Shown: positions 12,423-21,890 of the stretch, in pieces
How the letters are laid out: each line of letters begins with the position of its first letter
Numbering within the stretch: the stretch's first letter is position 1
Assembly (NCBI RefSeq): GCF_027943255.1
Contig: NC_072895.1
Coordinates: 83,702,001 to 83,766,000 of the forward strand
Length of the DNA stretch: 64,000 nt
Direction: 5' to 3'
From: Anastrepha obliqua
Lineage: Eukaryota; Arthropoda; Insecta; Diptera; Tephritidae
The notes under the pieces: model-generated
Database searches by the model: none
Told to the model about the DNA's origin: nothing
Seen by the model: the letters and a program-made list of their open reading frames with translations, nothing else
Translations under genes and position numbers: made by a program

Positions 12423-12705
12423 TATATATATATACACCCTTTTTGCGTACTCCTATTTGTGGCCTGCGTCTTGATGTTGTTCCTCTACTGGAGGGACCTA
12501 CAGTTTCAAACCGATTCCGAATGGACGATATTTTTTATGAGGAGCTTTTTCATGGCAGAAATACACTCGGAGGTTTGCCATTGCCTGCCGAGAGGCGACC
12601 GCTTTTAGATAAAAAAATTTTTCTTCATTTTGGTGTTTCACCGAGATTCGAACCTACGTTCTCTCTAACCTCCGAATGGTACTCGCGCACCAACCCATAC
12701 GGCGG
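12423..12705 (-). mobile_element. tRNA-derived SINE, full length
   Basis: Flanked by a perfect 9-bp target duplication CAGCTATTA (12414-12422 and 12706-12714). Read on the minus strand it starts with a tRNA-like head: GCCGCCGTATGGGTTGGTGC with an A-box-like region and GGTTCGAATCT as B box (internal RNA polymerase III promoter). A common body follows (the complement of CATGGCAGAAATACACTC and GGAGGGACCTACAGTTTCAA) and then a (TA)n tail. It has no coding capacity and relies on a LINE enzyme for movement. It sits inside the mariner-type copy. Confidence 0.85.
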
Positions 12706-13499
12706 CAGCTATTACATGCATTAAAAATAACCTTTTAGTGCGGCCTATGGGCTGGAGAAATTATCGGCCTATATTTCTTCATAGACGAGGTGTACGACAA
12801 TGTAACAGTGAAGGACGAACGCTATCGCGCTGTAATAAGTGACTTTTTGATGCCAAAAGTTAAGGCCCGTGACCTCCAAAACATTAGGAACCAACAAAAC
12901 GGCGCTATTTCTCATACAACCCGTGAAGTAATGAATTTACTGCGTCATCATTTCGGTGAGCAATTTATCTCTCGTCTCGGACCAGCGGATCGGGCACCAA
13001 GCTCGTGTGATATCACACCTTTGGACTTTTATTTGAGGTGGTATGTAAAGTCTAAATGTTTTGTGGATAAACTAGCTTCGGTTGAGATATGGAAGCCTAC
13101 ATTACTAAAGTTATTCACGAGGTACCAACCGAAGTGCTCCAGAGAGTCATTCAAAATTGGTCAAAAATAAATGTCATAAATGGTTCTACACCAAGGTAAT
13201 AAATATTGGCCAATCGATTGGAATTTTCATTGGGTTATTTCAATTTAAAATCCGATACCTTTAAATTGATCACCCTTTATTAGAAAGAAACTGAACAAAT
13301 TTTCTCAAAAATACTTTTATTTTGGAAGTTTTCCAAATATTTAAATGATTTTTTCGTTTACAGTGCTTATTGTGATTTTTAGTTTTTGTTATCCCTACAA
13401 TTCAAATTTGGCCGAAATTTGGGCACTCACCCGCGAATACCTGGTTAAGTATTAAGAGACATTTATGACTGATTAATAGAGGTGCTGCCTGAGTGACAC

Positions 13500-13800
13500 A
13501 TCTCAGACACAATTAGCCCAAAAGGTGTCATTTTGGTAGAACCACTGCCGTCAAACGTTCTTGATTTGACCATAAATCTGCCTACGAGTATATCCTCTAT
13601 TTTCTTTCCTGCAATTTCTACCAAGTTGTTCATTCACCCAGAATTTACCCAGCTTTCCCAGACTTGGGCACTCACACAGATAGGGAAATATTGTCTCCCT
13701 AGAATCTTCTTGATTGCAGCTTCTACAGCTATTGTTGTGCGGCCACCCCATCTTCCTAGCATGGTCTTCAATAGGCCAATGGCCGGTTATTGTACGACTA
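13500..13800 (-). pseudogene. LINE ORF2 C-terminal fragment
   Basis: The minus frame 13751-13551 reads CRSCNQEDSRETIFPYLCEC and PSLGKLGKFWVNEQLG, the Cys/His motif (C-x2-C-x8-ET-x3-(H/Y)-x-L-x2-C) found after the RNase H domain of LOA/Jockey-type non-LTR retrotransposons. Similar nucleotide sequence occurs at 17825-18110 (for example GGCCGGTTATTGT in both). RT and endonuclease are absent. Confidence 0.65.
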
Positions 13801-13868
13801 GCGCGCTTTGTTAAACTAGATCAAAATCGCGTATGCGGTTATCGCGCCAATTAAGAAGAAGAGGAAGA
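13798..13868 (+). mobile_element. 3' tail of the GAA-tailed LINE
   Basis: GCGCGCTTTGTTAAACTAGA through GCGGTTATCGCGCCAATTAA and AAGAAGAAGAGGAAG is the extreme 3' end of the LINE seen at 18709, 24853, 28768 and 55030. Only about 70 bp is present, a strongly 5'-truncated copy. Confidence 0.75.
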
Positions 13869-15018
13869 ATTCTGAATTCTGTTCTTGGCTTTCTTTACAG
13901 CTCGTCAGTTCTGGACTTGTTACGACATTGGTATACATGGAATGTAGTAGCTCCTCTACATTCTTTTAACCACCTCACTACAAAATATCTACGAATGTAT
14001 GCGTCAAATTACTTAGCCGGCAAATTCGCGAACGACTGGGCCCCCTCTACCAACATTAAATAATCCTCTTGGAACTTAACTAATTTTTCCATCTGACTCT
14101 CCTTGCAAAGGTATCTTTGTACGCTTTGTACGACTTAGGATTGGACACTCAATTCCCACACATTTACGGAATGGAGTCTCGAACCCGCTATGCTCATACT
14201 GCAATAGGTGTAGATTTGCCAGCGCAACATCTCCTGAACGAATGCCCCGCAGCCAGATTCGAACAACAGTTTTGGCAGCAGCAAACCTTTTAACCATCCT
14301 AAATCAGCAAACTCAGCTAGTATTACCGCCTTTCTAAAATTTTAAATATTAGCTAGACTAAATATATAAATTTATTGCCACCTTTCATCCGACATATCGC
14401 CAAGTTTTATATACTTAATGCAAATTATCTCTAAAACAGCATTATGAGTATAAATTTCGAGCAGAAGGTCTTAGTAACCGCTCTTGTTAAATTTTAGTGT
14501 ATTGGTTATTTATAATTATTAATCTTACGAATAATTGTAGCTTCTGGCAATGCTCATTTGTCCCTGCCTCAAGTAAAACTATGACAGAAGCACTGGACTT
14601 TGACATTTCTGTAGAAATGTACATACAAACATACATACATATGTACTCGTATGTAAGAATTACTTTTTGCCCGTTTACTTATTCCTTTAGTGCTAACTAA
14701 ATATGTTATTCTTGGAGAGGACAATATTTTTACAGCTTTTGTCGAAAACTCTTCCCTCAATGCGATTGAAATTGTTTTAAACTACATCGACAAAGTAATA
14801 AACTCAATAAATTTTGAAATTGTTCTGAGTTCGAACAAAAAATGTTCACCCGTAAGATTACACAAAAAAAAATCAACTAGATAAAATGCCAAAAACACAC
14901 GCATTCGACTCTCTGCATTCATTTGTCTGTCCGAAAATGCATCTAGCAAAGAACAAAGTGAATGAGGCGAAGAAAAAATCAATTGCCAGAGCAGAAAACT
15001 TTGGCTCAACGAGAGAGA
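13869..15018. other. Intergenic, no feature recognised
   Basis: Mixed sequence. The minus frame 14297-14076 (including LQYEHSGFETPFRKC) has no domain I know. From 14300 on it is AT-rich. The last 140 bp, directly before the candidate exon, is less AT-rich and could be a 5' UTR or promoter, but no TATA box or initiator stands out clearly enough to call. Confidence 0.3.
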
Positions 15019-15086
15019 ATGGCCATCTCCCTGTTGGGCGAGTTGATCAAGAAGGGTTCGAATGACAAAGTCGTTTACAAGGATTT
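15019..15086 (+). CDS. Candidate first coding exon of a host gene, unidentified
   Basis: ATG at 15019 opens MAISLLGELIKKGSNDKVVY-KD and is followed at 15087 by GTAAGTGG, a strong splice donor that splits a codon. Codons are strikingly G/C-ending (ATC TCC CTG GGC GAG ATC AAG AAG GTC TAC AAG) in a very AT-rich region, which is unlike the transposon remnants around it and is what a conserved fly exon looks like. The context AGAGAATGG suits initiation; an in-frame ATG also exists at 14962 after a stop at 14959, but with poorer codon use. Read without splicing it would end at TAA 15088. I do not recognise the protein; the next exon would lie downstream and is not identified. Confidence 0.35.
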
Positions 15087-16524
15087 GTAAGTGGACTTTG
15101 AAGGAATGGCGAGCAGTTTACACTGCCAACAAAAAAAATTTAAATTAAAATAAAAAAATTGAAAAACAGAAAACTTGATTGTGAAAGCAAAGAGTAGAAG
15201 AAACGACTACATCGTTTTTGGTACGACCGATTGAGCCAACAAACATCATGGCCAAATTCAATTGAAAATTGTTCAATCGCGTTGTATTTTCAATAAATAT
15301 TTATACAAGTAAATGTACGAAACAACAACAAACCCAATATAAACACATAAATACCAAAAAACGAAATATATGAGACGTAGTACTTTTATTTATTGGTATG
15401 TGTGCAGCACTGCAACGCAAACGGATTGAGTGAAATTGTTTGAACGGAACGGAAGTTGTTTTGCTAGGGCGCCAACAACGATGCGAACGACTACTGCCAC
15501 TGATTTGTCAAACACACACAAAGAAACATATGCACTGGCTATGCGTACACGTAAAAAGGCATATGCATGCACACTCACACGTATATAGATGTGTGTGTGC
15601 ACTTAAGAGCGTCATTCGGTAGAGAAATTCGAAATAACATTTGTTTCATAGCATAATGCGCAATTTTTATTTGCCTTTTTTTTTGTTACATAGAATTTTT
15701 ATTTTATCTTCGGACCGAAGCTGTGAGGGAACCTAGCAAAAGGAACAGAAGGAGCCGAGATGCTTGAATGCGACGGCTCAAACGAAAATTGCGAAAACTT
15801 CTGCGTTGCACTCTAATTTCCTATTAGAATTCAATTTTCAACTGATTCGAACAGAAACACCTACACACATACACATACAAATGCACGTGTATATAAAATT
15901 GGAAATAAAAGACGAGACAAGAGGGTTGTGCTCAGCTGAAAAGTACCAAATTCGTAACTGCAAGCCAGAAGGACGGCGAGCACAAGAAAACGTAATCGGC
16001 TAGTCAAGTTTGAATGGACAAGTCTATTGCAAGAGACAGTAAAAGCAGCAGTGACAGCATGAAAATCACCACACGAAAATATAAATACAAAAAAAGAAAA
16101 GCAAAAAACAAAAAAGAATAAATAAACCCCCATAGGACCGTAAATTCAATGAAATGGAATGGACAAGCAAAAGGATCGAGTAATGATAGCAAAGCGGATA
16201 GCAATGATGACAAGTTAAGCAGCGTTGACATGTGATTGCTGCTGGGGTTAGCTAAACAGTTCAATGAGTTACAGCCTAATTTGTAAGCGAGTGAATTCCA
16301 AAGTATACAGCAAAGTCAGGCAAAAGACCTTTTGCGTTCTTCAGACTAATGTAGCACGCAGCAAAATGATTGTAGAAAGTTTGCCTGCAGCTCGTAGCTA
16401 CTTAGCTCTCCTGTCCACCTGTTTAAGTGGCATACGTTGCATGCACATGCATACATGCCTTTGAGCTCGTGCATACATTAGGAAGGCTCACCGAAAAAAG
16501 GTGCAATTTTTTCCACCGGAATTA
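15087..16524. other. Unique non-coding DNA, possible intron
   Basis: Non-repetitive, AT-rich, with CA/TG-rich stretches near 15590 and 15860. If the exon at 15019 is real this would be the start of its intron. No second exon with matching codon bias and acceptor site is evident to me. Confidence 0.3.
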
Positions 16525-16975
16525 TTTATAAAGCGTCTTTCAAAAGACGCACCTAGATGTGTTTTTAAAAGAAAGTATGTTAAAATTTAGATTCTTTCAA
16601 GTTTCACTATTTTATTCAAAATACGACTCTTAATAATTATACATAAAAAATGTACATCATTTAAATGTCCACCACCTCTACAGGTAAGATCCTCCAAACA
16701 TTCGATTCATGAATTCTAACTTGTTGAGAATGTCGATATATCAATGTTGAAGGTTCTTCTGTTTTCATGACAGCAGCAATATTTCCAACAGAACGTCCAG
16801 TTTTTGATTTACCAGTCCTTTTTCTATCCTCGACAAAACTAATTTCTAGACATTTTTCACCAACCTTTGAATGGTGGACTCATTCGGACGATTATTTCCA
16901 CAAAAAAATTACGAATCGAGCATTTTTACGTCACGTTTGAAAGACGTCCATCAAAATATTTAGGAAAAATATGAA
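16525..16975 (-). pseudogene. Mariner-type remnant, family 1 copy 2
   Basis: The minus strand repeats the order seen at 145-1290 with a large internal deletion. Its 3' end carries GCGTCTTTCAAAAGACGC (16533-16550), then the ATTTTATTCAAAATACGACT region. The coding piece (16960-16700) includes GNIAAVMKTE and RRSQQ-like residues of the N-terminal helix-turn-helix region. At the other end, GTTTGAAAGACGTCC (about 16936-16950) resembles the terminal motif and may be the opposite inverted repeat. No catalytic residue survives. Confidence 0.6.
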
Positions 16976-17055
16976 GATTTACTTAAGCAGAACCCATTTC
17001 AATGTACCTCCAATATACCGATCTTTTTACAGCTAAAATAATTTTAAAAAAATAT

Positions 17056-17692
17056 TTAATGGATTAGGGGTAGTCAGAGGCCCGAAAAATTTATGATGCT
17101 CAATAATTTTTTTTTTTCGCTAGTCAATTGCTTTATTTTACAAAACTAAAAACATAGCATTAATACATCATGTTTCGACTCGACTTTTGCAAAATTTAAA
17201 AAAGAAAAATTAATAATTGTAAAAGTTATCTCTGCTTGTGTAGAGCCCGTTTCTCCATAAGTCCCTTGCAGTGATCATCACAAGTCTTTGGAGACACATC
17301 TAATATGAAATTAAAAAAAAAATCCTTCGATCAGGCTCGAGTTTTTTGTGTTTTTCAAAAGCAGTAAAAATTTTATTGGAATCTACTAAGCGGGTTTCAC
17401 GTTACAGTGATCACCAGTTTAAAAAACTTAGTTTTGAGAAAAACGCATTTAAAGTTTTGCTGTGGATTTATGTAGAGTTATACGAATTATTTAATTACTT
17501 ACACTGGGTCATCTATTCCTGGGCCATATAATAGTTCTTCAGCCGTCATAGCATCTTTCAAAATATCGATTTGCAGTTCTCTACATAGCATTCTATCTTG
17601 GAGTGTTATCGTTAGCGCGTTTATTATATATTTTAAGAAAATGCAAAAAAAATCCAATTTTTTGAAAATTCTGACTACCCCTAACCCCTTAC
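17056..17692. mobile_element. TTAA-flanked non-autonomous element, copy 2
   Basis: Left end TTAATGGATTAGGGGTAGTC at 17056 and right end GACTACCCCTAACCCCTTAC ending 17692 form inverted repeats; the right TTAA has decayed to TTAC. G-rich termini next to TTAA and an interior segment (TTTTGAGAAAAACGCATTTAA near 17433, close to 12136-12155) link it to the element at 11608. It has no coding capacity. Confidence 0.65.
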
Positions 17693-17819
17693 ATAATCTC
17701 AAAATATGGAAGATTTAATACTTAGTATGCATAATCATTTTTTTTTTTTAATTTTATCAGCAGCATCAAAATAAAAAGTTTTTTTTGTGCTTTCAATCCG
17801 GTACAGCTCACATAAAGCT

Positions 17820-18480
17820 TAAGGTGGTGGTGGTAGAGGTGTTGCCTGAATGACACAGCCCAGACAGCCTATGTGGTATATTTTCTCTCCTGCAATTTCT
17901 TTCAAGTTGAGCATCGAGAGCTCCTCCAGCATTCTATGTCATAAAGCCCTCAGACCTGGGCGCTCACACAGATGGTGAAGCAGTCTACAGTCTACTCAGT
18001 AAACAGTCTACTTAAATTCTTCTTGGTTACCACTTCTAATTTTTTGTTATCCGGCCACCACATCTTCTTGTCACGGCCTCCCAAAGGCCAGCGGCCGGTT
18101 ATTGTTGACGTAATTCTGAATATGTTCACTAATGGCTTTGCAGTTATTCGTGTAAGTACATCTGTCGCTGTTTCTGGAATAGCGAGAAGATCTTCCTTTT
18201 GCGCACGTCCTGGGGACAGCCTATTACTATCGCTTCGGATTCGTTATACTATATTATATTATTCCAGCGGGAGAGGAATGTTAGATGAGTGGGCTTAATG
18301 GGGCATGTAAAAATGTGGTTAGCATCGTGCGAGGATCTTCACATGCTGGGCATATGTTTCGTATGTCGGGGTAAATTCTGGATAAGTAGAAGTTTAAACT
18401 GCTATAATATCCAGAACGTAATCCCGCCAGTTCAACAGATTTCTCATTTCTTTCCTATATCCGGATATCTAAATTAGAAT
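17820..18480 (-). pseudogene. LINE ORF2 C-terminal fragment
   Basis: Same kind of sequence as 13500-13800: shared pieces include GGCCGGTTATTGT, GGTGTTGCCTGAATGACACA and CTGGGCGCTCACACAGATGG. On the minus strand it would encode the region around the Cys/His motif plus upstream RNase H-flanking residues, but stops are frequent. The segment to 18480 continues as weak coding-like sequence; clade cannot be set. Confidence 0.5.
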
Positions 18481-18708
18481 GGTGTCTGCTGTAAGCGCTA
18501 AAGCCTTAAGTTCTTCTTTGCATTGTCTTTGAATTGACTTGTGAAAAAGTAAGCTTCCCTTATCCTGAGAACTTCTTCTCGAAAAATACTTTTCCGATTT
18601 CCCAGGCGGAATACTTGAAAGTTTCGAAGTCTTTTGAATATGCACCGGCACCGATGCCGCAATTCATCTCAAATCCGTTAGAGTAAAGTGCAGTTGCATT
18701 CTCTTTGA

Positions 18709-20640
18709 CTTCTTCTTCTTCTTAATTGGGTTATCGCTTACGCGATTTTGGCCAAGTTCAACAAACCGGTCGTTTCTACCTCGTGCTAACCGGCGCCAAT
18801 TGGACACACCAAGTGAAGTCAAGTTCTTCTCCTCCTGATCTTTCCAACGCAGAGAAGGCCTTCCTCTTCCTCTACTACCACCAACTGGTACCGCATCGAA
18901 TACTTTCAGAGCCGGAGCGTTTGTATCCATTCGGACGACATGACCCAGTCAACGTAGCCGCTGGATCTTTATTCGCTGCGCTATGTCTATGTCCTCGTAA
19001 AGCTCATACAGCTCATCGTTCCATCGCCTGCGATATTCCCCGTTGCCAACGTGCAAAGGCCCAAAAATCTTGCGCAGAATCTTTCTCTCAAACACTCCAA
19101 GCGTCGCTTCATCGGATGTTGTCATCGTCCACGCTTCTGCGCCATACGTTAGGATGGGCATGATGAGAGTCTTGTAGAGTGTTAGTTTTGTTCGTCGAGA
19201 GAGGACTTTACTGCTCAGTTGCCTGGACTAGTAGTAGTAACAATTGTTGGCAGCAGAGATTCTACGTTGGATTTCAAGGCTGACATTGTTATCGGTATTA
19301 ATGCTGGTTCCTAAATAGACGAAGTCTTTTATAACCTCGAAATTATAACCGTCTACAGTGACGTGGGTGCCGATACGCGAGTGCGCCGACTGTTTGTTTA
19401 AAGGCAGGAGGTACTTCGTTTTGTCCTCGTTCACCACCAAACCCATTCGCTTTGCCTCTTTATCCAGTTTGGAGAAGGCAAAACTAACAGCGCGGTTGTT
19501 AAGGCCAATGATATCAATATCATCGGCATACGCCAACAATTGTACGCTCTTATAAAATATTGTTCCTAAGTGATTAAGTTCTGCGGCTCGTACGATCTTC
19601 TCCAACATCAGGTTAAAGAAGTCACACGACAGCGAGTCACCCTGTCTGAAATCTCGTTTGGTATCAAACGGCTCGGAGAGATCCTTCCCAATTCTGACGG
19701 CCCTGCTGGTTTGGCAACGTCATCTTGCAAAACCGTATTAGTTTTTTGGGGATACCAAATTCAGACATCGCGGCATACAGATAACTCCTCTTCGTACTGT
19801 CGAATGCAGCTTTGAAATCGACGAAAATATGGTGTGTGTCGATTCTCCTTTCGTGGGTATTTTCCAAGATTTGGCGTATTGTGAATATTTGGTCGATGGT
19901 AGACTTTCCAGGTCTAAGCCATACCCTTAAGGTCCAATCACTTGGTTGACGATGGGCTTCTGCCTTTCACACAATACACTCGCTAGAACCTTATAGGCAC
20001 AGGTTGCAGGATCGCTCTTCTTATGGATTGGGCAGAACACTCTTAAATTCCAATCGGCAGACATGCTTTAATCCGACCATATCTTGTATAGAAGCTGATG
20101 CATGCACCTTGCCAGCTCCTCGCCGTTATGTTTGAATAGCTCAGTCGGCAGTCCGTCGGCGCCCGCGGCTTTGTTGTTCTTTAGCCGCGTTATCGCTATT
20201 CTCACCTCGTCATGGTCGGGTAGCGGAACGACAATTCCGTCGTCGACGATTGGGGTATCGGGATCTTCACATTTTCTGTGACATGCGCAGCTATCACTGT
20301 TTAACAGGTTCGAGAAGTGTTCCCTCCATAATTTAATATTGCTTTGGATGTCAGTCACCAGTTTGACGTCTTTGTGCTTACAGGAAAATGCCCCGGTCTT
20401 AAAACCTTCTGTAAGCCGCCGAACTTTCTGGTAGAATTTTCGGGCGTTGTTCCTGTTGCCCAGCATCTCAAGCTCCTCGCACTCACGTATTTCTGCCGCT
20501 CGTTTAGGTGGCAGGTCCCAAACGCAGTGCACAACCAGCTATCCTGGAATGTTTCGCCTTCTCACTTTAGCTCACTCCCGAACGGGGAGGATACTTGGGC
20601 TTATCCTGGGAGTTGTGAGCTGCTTAAGCTGCTGCGCTAT
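18709..20640 (-). pseudogene. GAA-tailed LINE, 5'-truncated, RTE/endonuclease-RT type
   Basis: The longest copy of this retrotransposon here. On the minus strand, in order: a linker (20532-20068) ending RLKNNKAAGADGLPTELFKH, the RT N-terminus; HHIFVDFKAAFDS (block A aspartate, 19840 area); QLLAYADDIDIIGLNNRAVS (YADD active site, 19530); GLVVNEDKTKYLLP and VKDFVYLGTSI-like thumb residues; then TYGAEAWTMTTSDEATLGVF, ERKILRKIFGPLHVGNGEYR (19161-18949) and the tail GGSRGRGRPSLRWKDQ and LGVSNWRRLARGRND (18930-18664). It ends in a (GAA)n tract, CTTCTTCTTC on the plus strand at 18709. The apurinic-like endonuclease is missing. Frames break at about 19230, 19620 and 20060, so it is dead. Clade is uncertain; RTE-like is my best guess. 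Confidence 0.85.
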
Positions 20641-21550
20641 TCGTTGCTGTTAGCCGTGGTCTAAATTCTTAATTTTATTTTAAATAATTTGACGAAAGTC
20701 TTAAAATGTAATCAAATTTATAATTCTAATGGAAAAACAGTACCTACATTTTTCACGCACAGTGATGCACTCTAATGTACATATGTATGCTGTGTTTTTG
20801 GTTTTTTTTTCAAATGCATACTCGAAAGTATATCAAAATTTTGCTTGACAATTCTGCTTAATTTTATTTACTGTATTTCGTTTGAGTTTGTGTTCCGGTG
20901 CACTGACAACGTTCACATATCACTGCAAATCACATTACAAACTACAAACGACTTGTATGCGCGTACATTTAAGCATTGGGAGGTTATTATATTAAAACAG
21001 ACAACAAGACAAATAACTAAAAAACAGCAGCCTTTAAATTGCGTTTGGTAATTTTCTTCTTCTTCTTGTTGTGTGCACCACAATTCAATTCAATTGCCTT
21101 CGATTTGCTATGCCGAACAAGTTTACCATACACATATACACACACGCGCGTACATGCTTGTTCATGCATGTACATAGATTTGATTCACCTGTGTTATTAT
21201 CGCTGCTAGCAATGTTCGAGCTTTGTGTAGTTGCGTATTCGGTTCCACGTGGCGTATGAGTGACCTTAACTCAATTACGCTCGTTGGAGCGAGCGCAGGT
21301 GATTTAAAATTAGACATTTTTCTGCTAAATTGCAAAATTATCTTTATTGAGTAAAATTAAACGAGCCTTTGTAAATATTGTTAATATTAATTAGTTTAAC
21401 AATGGGCAGGCAAGTGAGTTATTGATGATTTGATATTTACTATGATGAAAAACTAATTTTCTACAGATCATAAATTATAAACAAATGTAACCGATTTCAC
21501 AAAACTTAAAAAAAATTAAAACCAAAATACTAGGCAAATCGTGTGCAATA
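20641..21550. other. Intergenic, with a repeated 80-bp word
   Basis: Unique AT-rich DNA. The stretch 20727-20800 (AATGGAAAAACAGTAC, then GTGATGCACTCTAATGT) recurs diverged at 24240-24310. No gene seen. Confidence 0.4.
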
Positions 21551-21875
21551 AAACAAAAAATAAATAATTTCACACTTCTGTTAGGTGTTTGGCCAAGCTC
21601 CTCCTCCTATTTGTGGTGTGCGTCTTGATGTTGTTCCACAAATGGAGGGACCTACAGTTTCAAGCCGACTCCGAACGGCAGATATTTTTATGAGGAGCTT
21701 TTTCATGGCAGAAATACACTCGGAGGTTTGCCATTACCTGCCGAGGGGCGACCGCTATTAGAAAAATGTTTTTATTAATTTTGCTTTCACCGAGATTCGG
21801 CCGCTGTAGCCGAATGGGTTGGTGCGTGATTACCATTCGGAATTCACAGAGAGATCGTTGGTTCGAATCTCGGTG
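21551..21875 (-). mobile_element. SINE with inverted 5' head
   Basis: A perfect 15-bp duplication AAATCGTGTGCAATA flanks the insertion (21536-21550, 21876-21890). From the left it reads the SINE body in reverse complement up to CACCGAGATTCG (21799). Instead of the head continuing in that direction, the complete tRNA-like head follows in forward orientation (21800-21875), with A box TAGCCGAATGG (21807-21817, a perfect TRGYNNARNNG) and B box GGTTCGAATCT (21860-21870). Twelve bases (CGAATCTCGGTG) are present in both arms. A single insertion with 5' inversion, as in twin priming, explains this. Confidence 0.85.
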
Positions 21876-21890
21876 AAATCGTGTGCAATA

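Larger units (their letters stand above)
11005..13280 (+). pseudogene. Mariner-type element with TIRs, split by two later insertions
   Basis: Ends match as inverted repeats: TTAAAGGGTGATCAG at about 11004 and CTGATCACCC-type sequence (TTGATCACCCTTTA) ending about 13279. The N-terminal part reads METLTPQQRLQIVQLYYENR (11119 on) and RPTYGVHNRP, the helix-turn-helix region; later RSQQLGLYY, LDLKA and QDLKPTDLPKRHNFSRW follow in broken frames. After the insertions it resumes as DNVTVKDERYRAVISDFLMP and NQQNGAISHTTREVMNLLRH (12790-13170), where the second catalytic aspartate of QQDGA is now N, then SCDITPLDFYLRWYVKS holding the third D. The middle is displaced by a TTAA element (11608-12348) and a SINE (12423-12705). 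Stops and the D-to-N change make it inactive. Confidence 0.85.

Noticed and set aside
18726..19163. 145-residue plus-strand frame
   Set aside because: Antisense shadow of the LINE C-terminal domain; the minus strand has the conserved motifs.
21800..21875. tRNA gene candidate with good A and B boxes
   Set aside because: The acceptor ends do not pair and the sequence is the head of a dispersed SINE.
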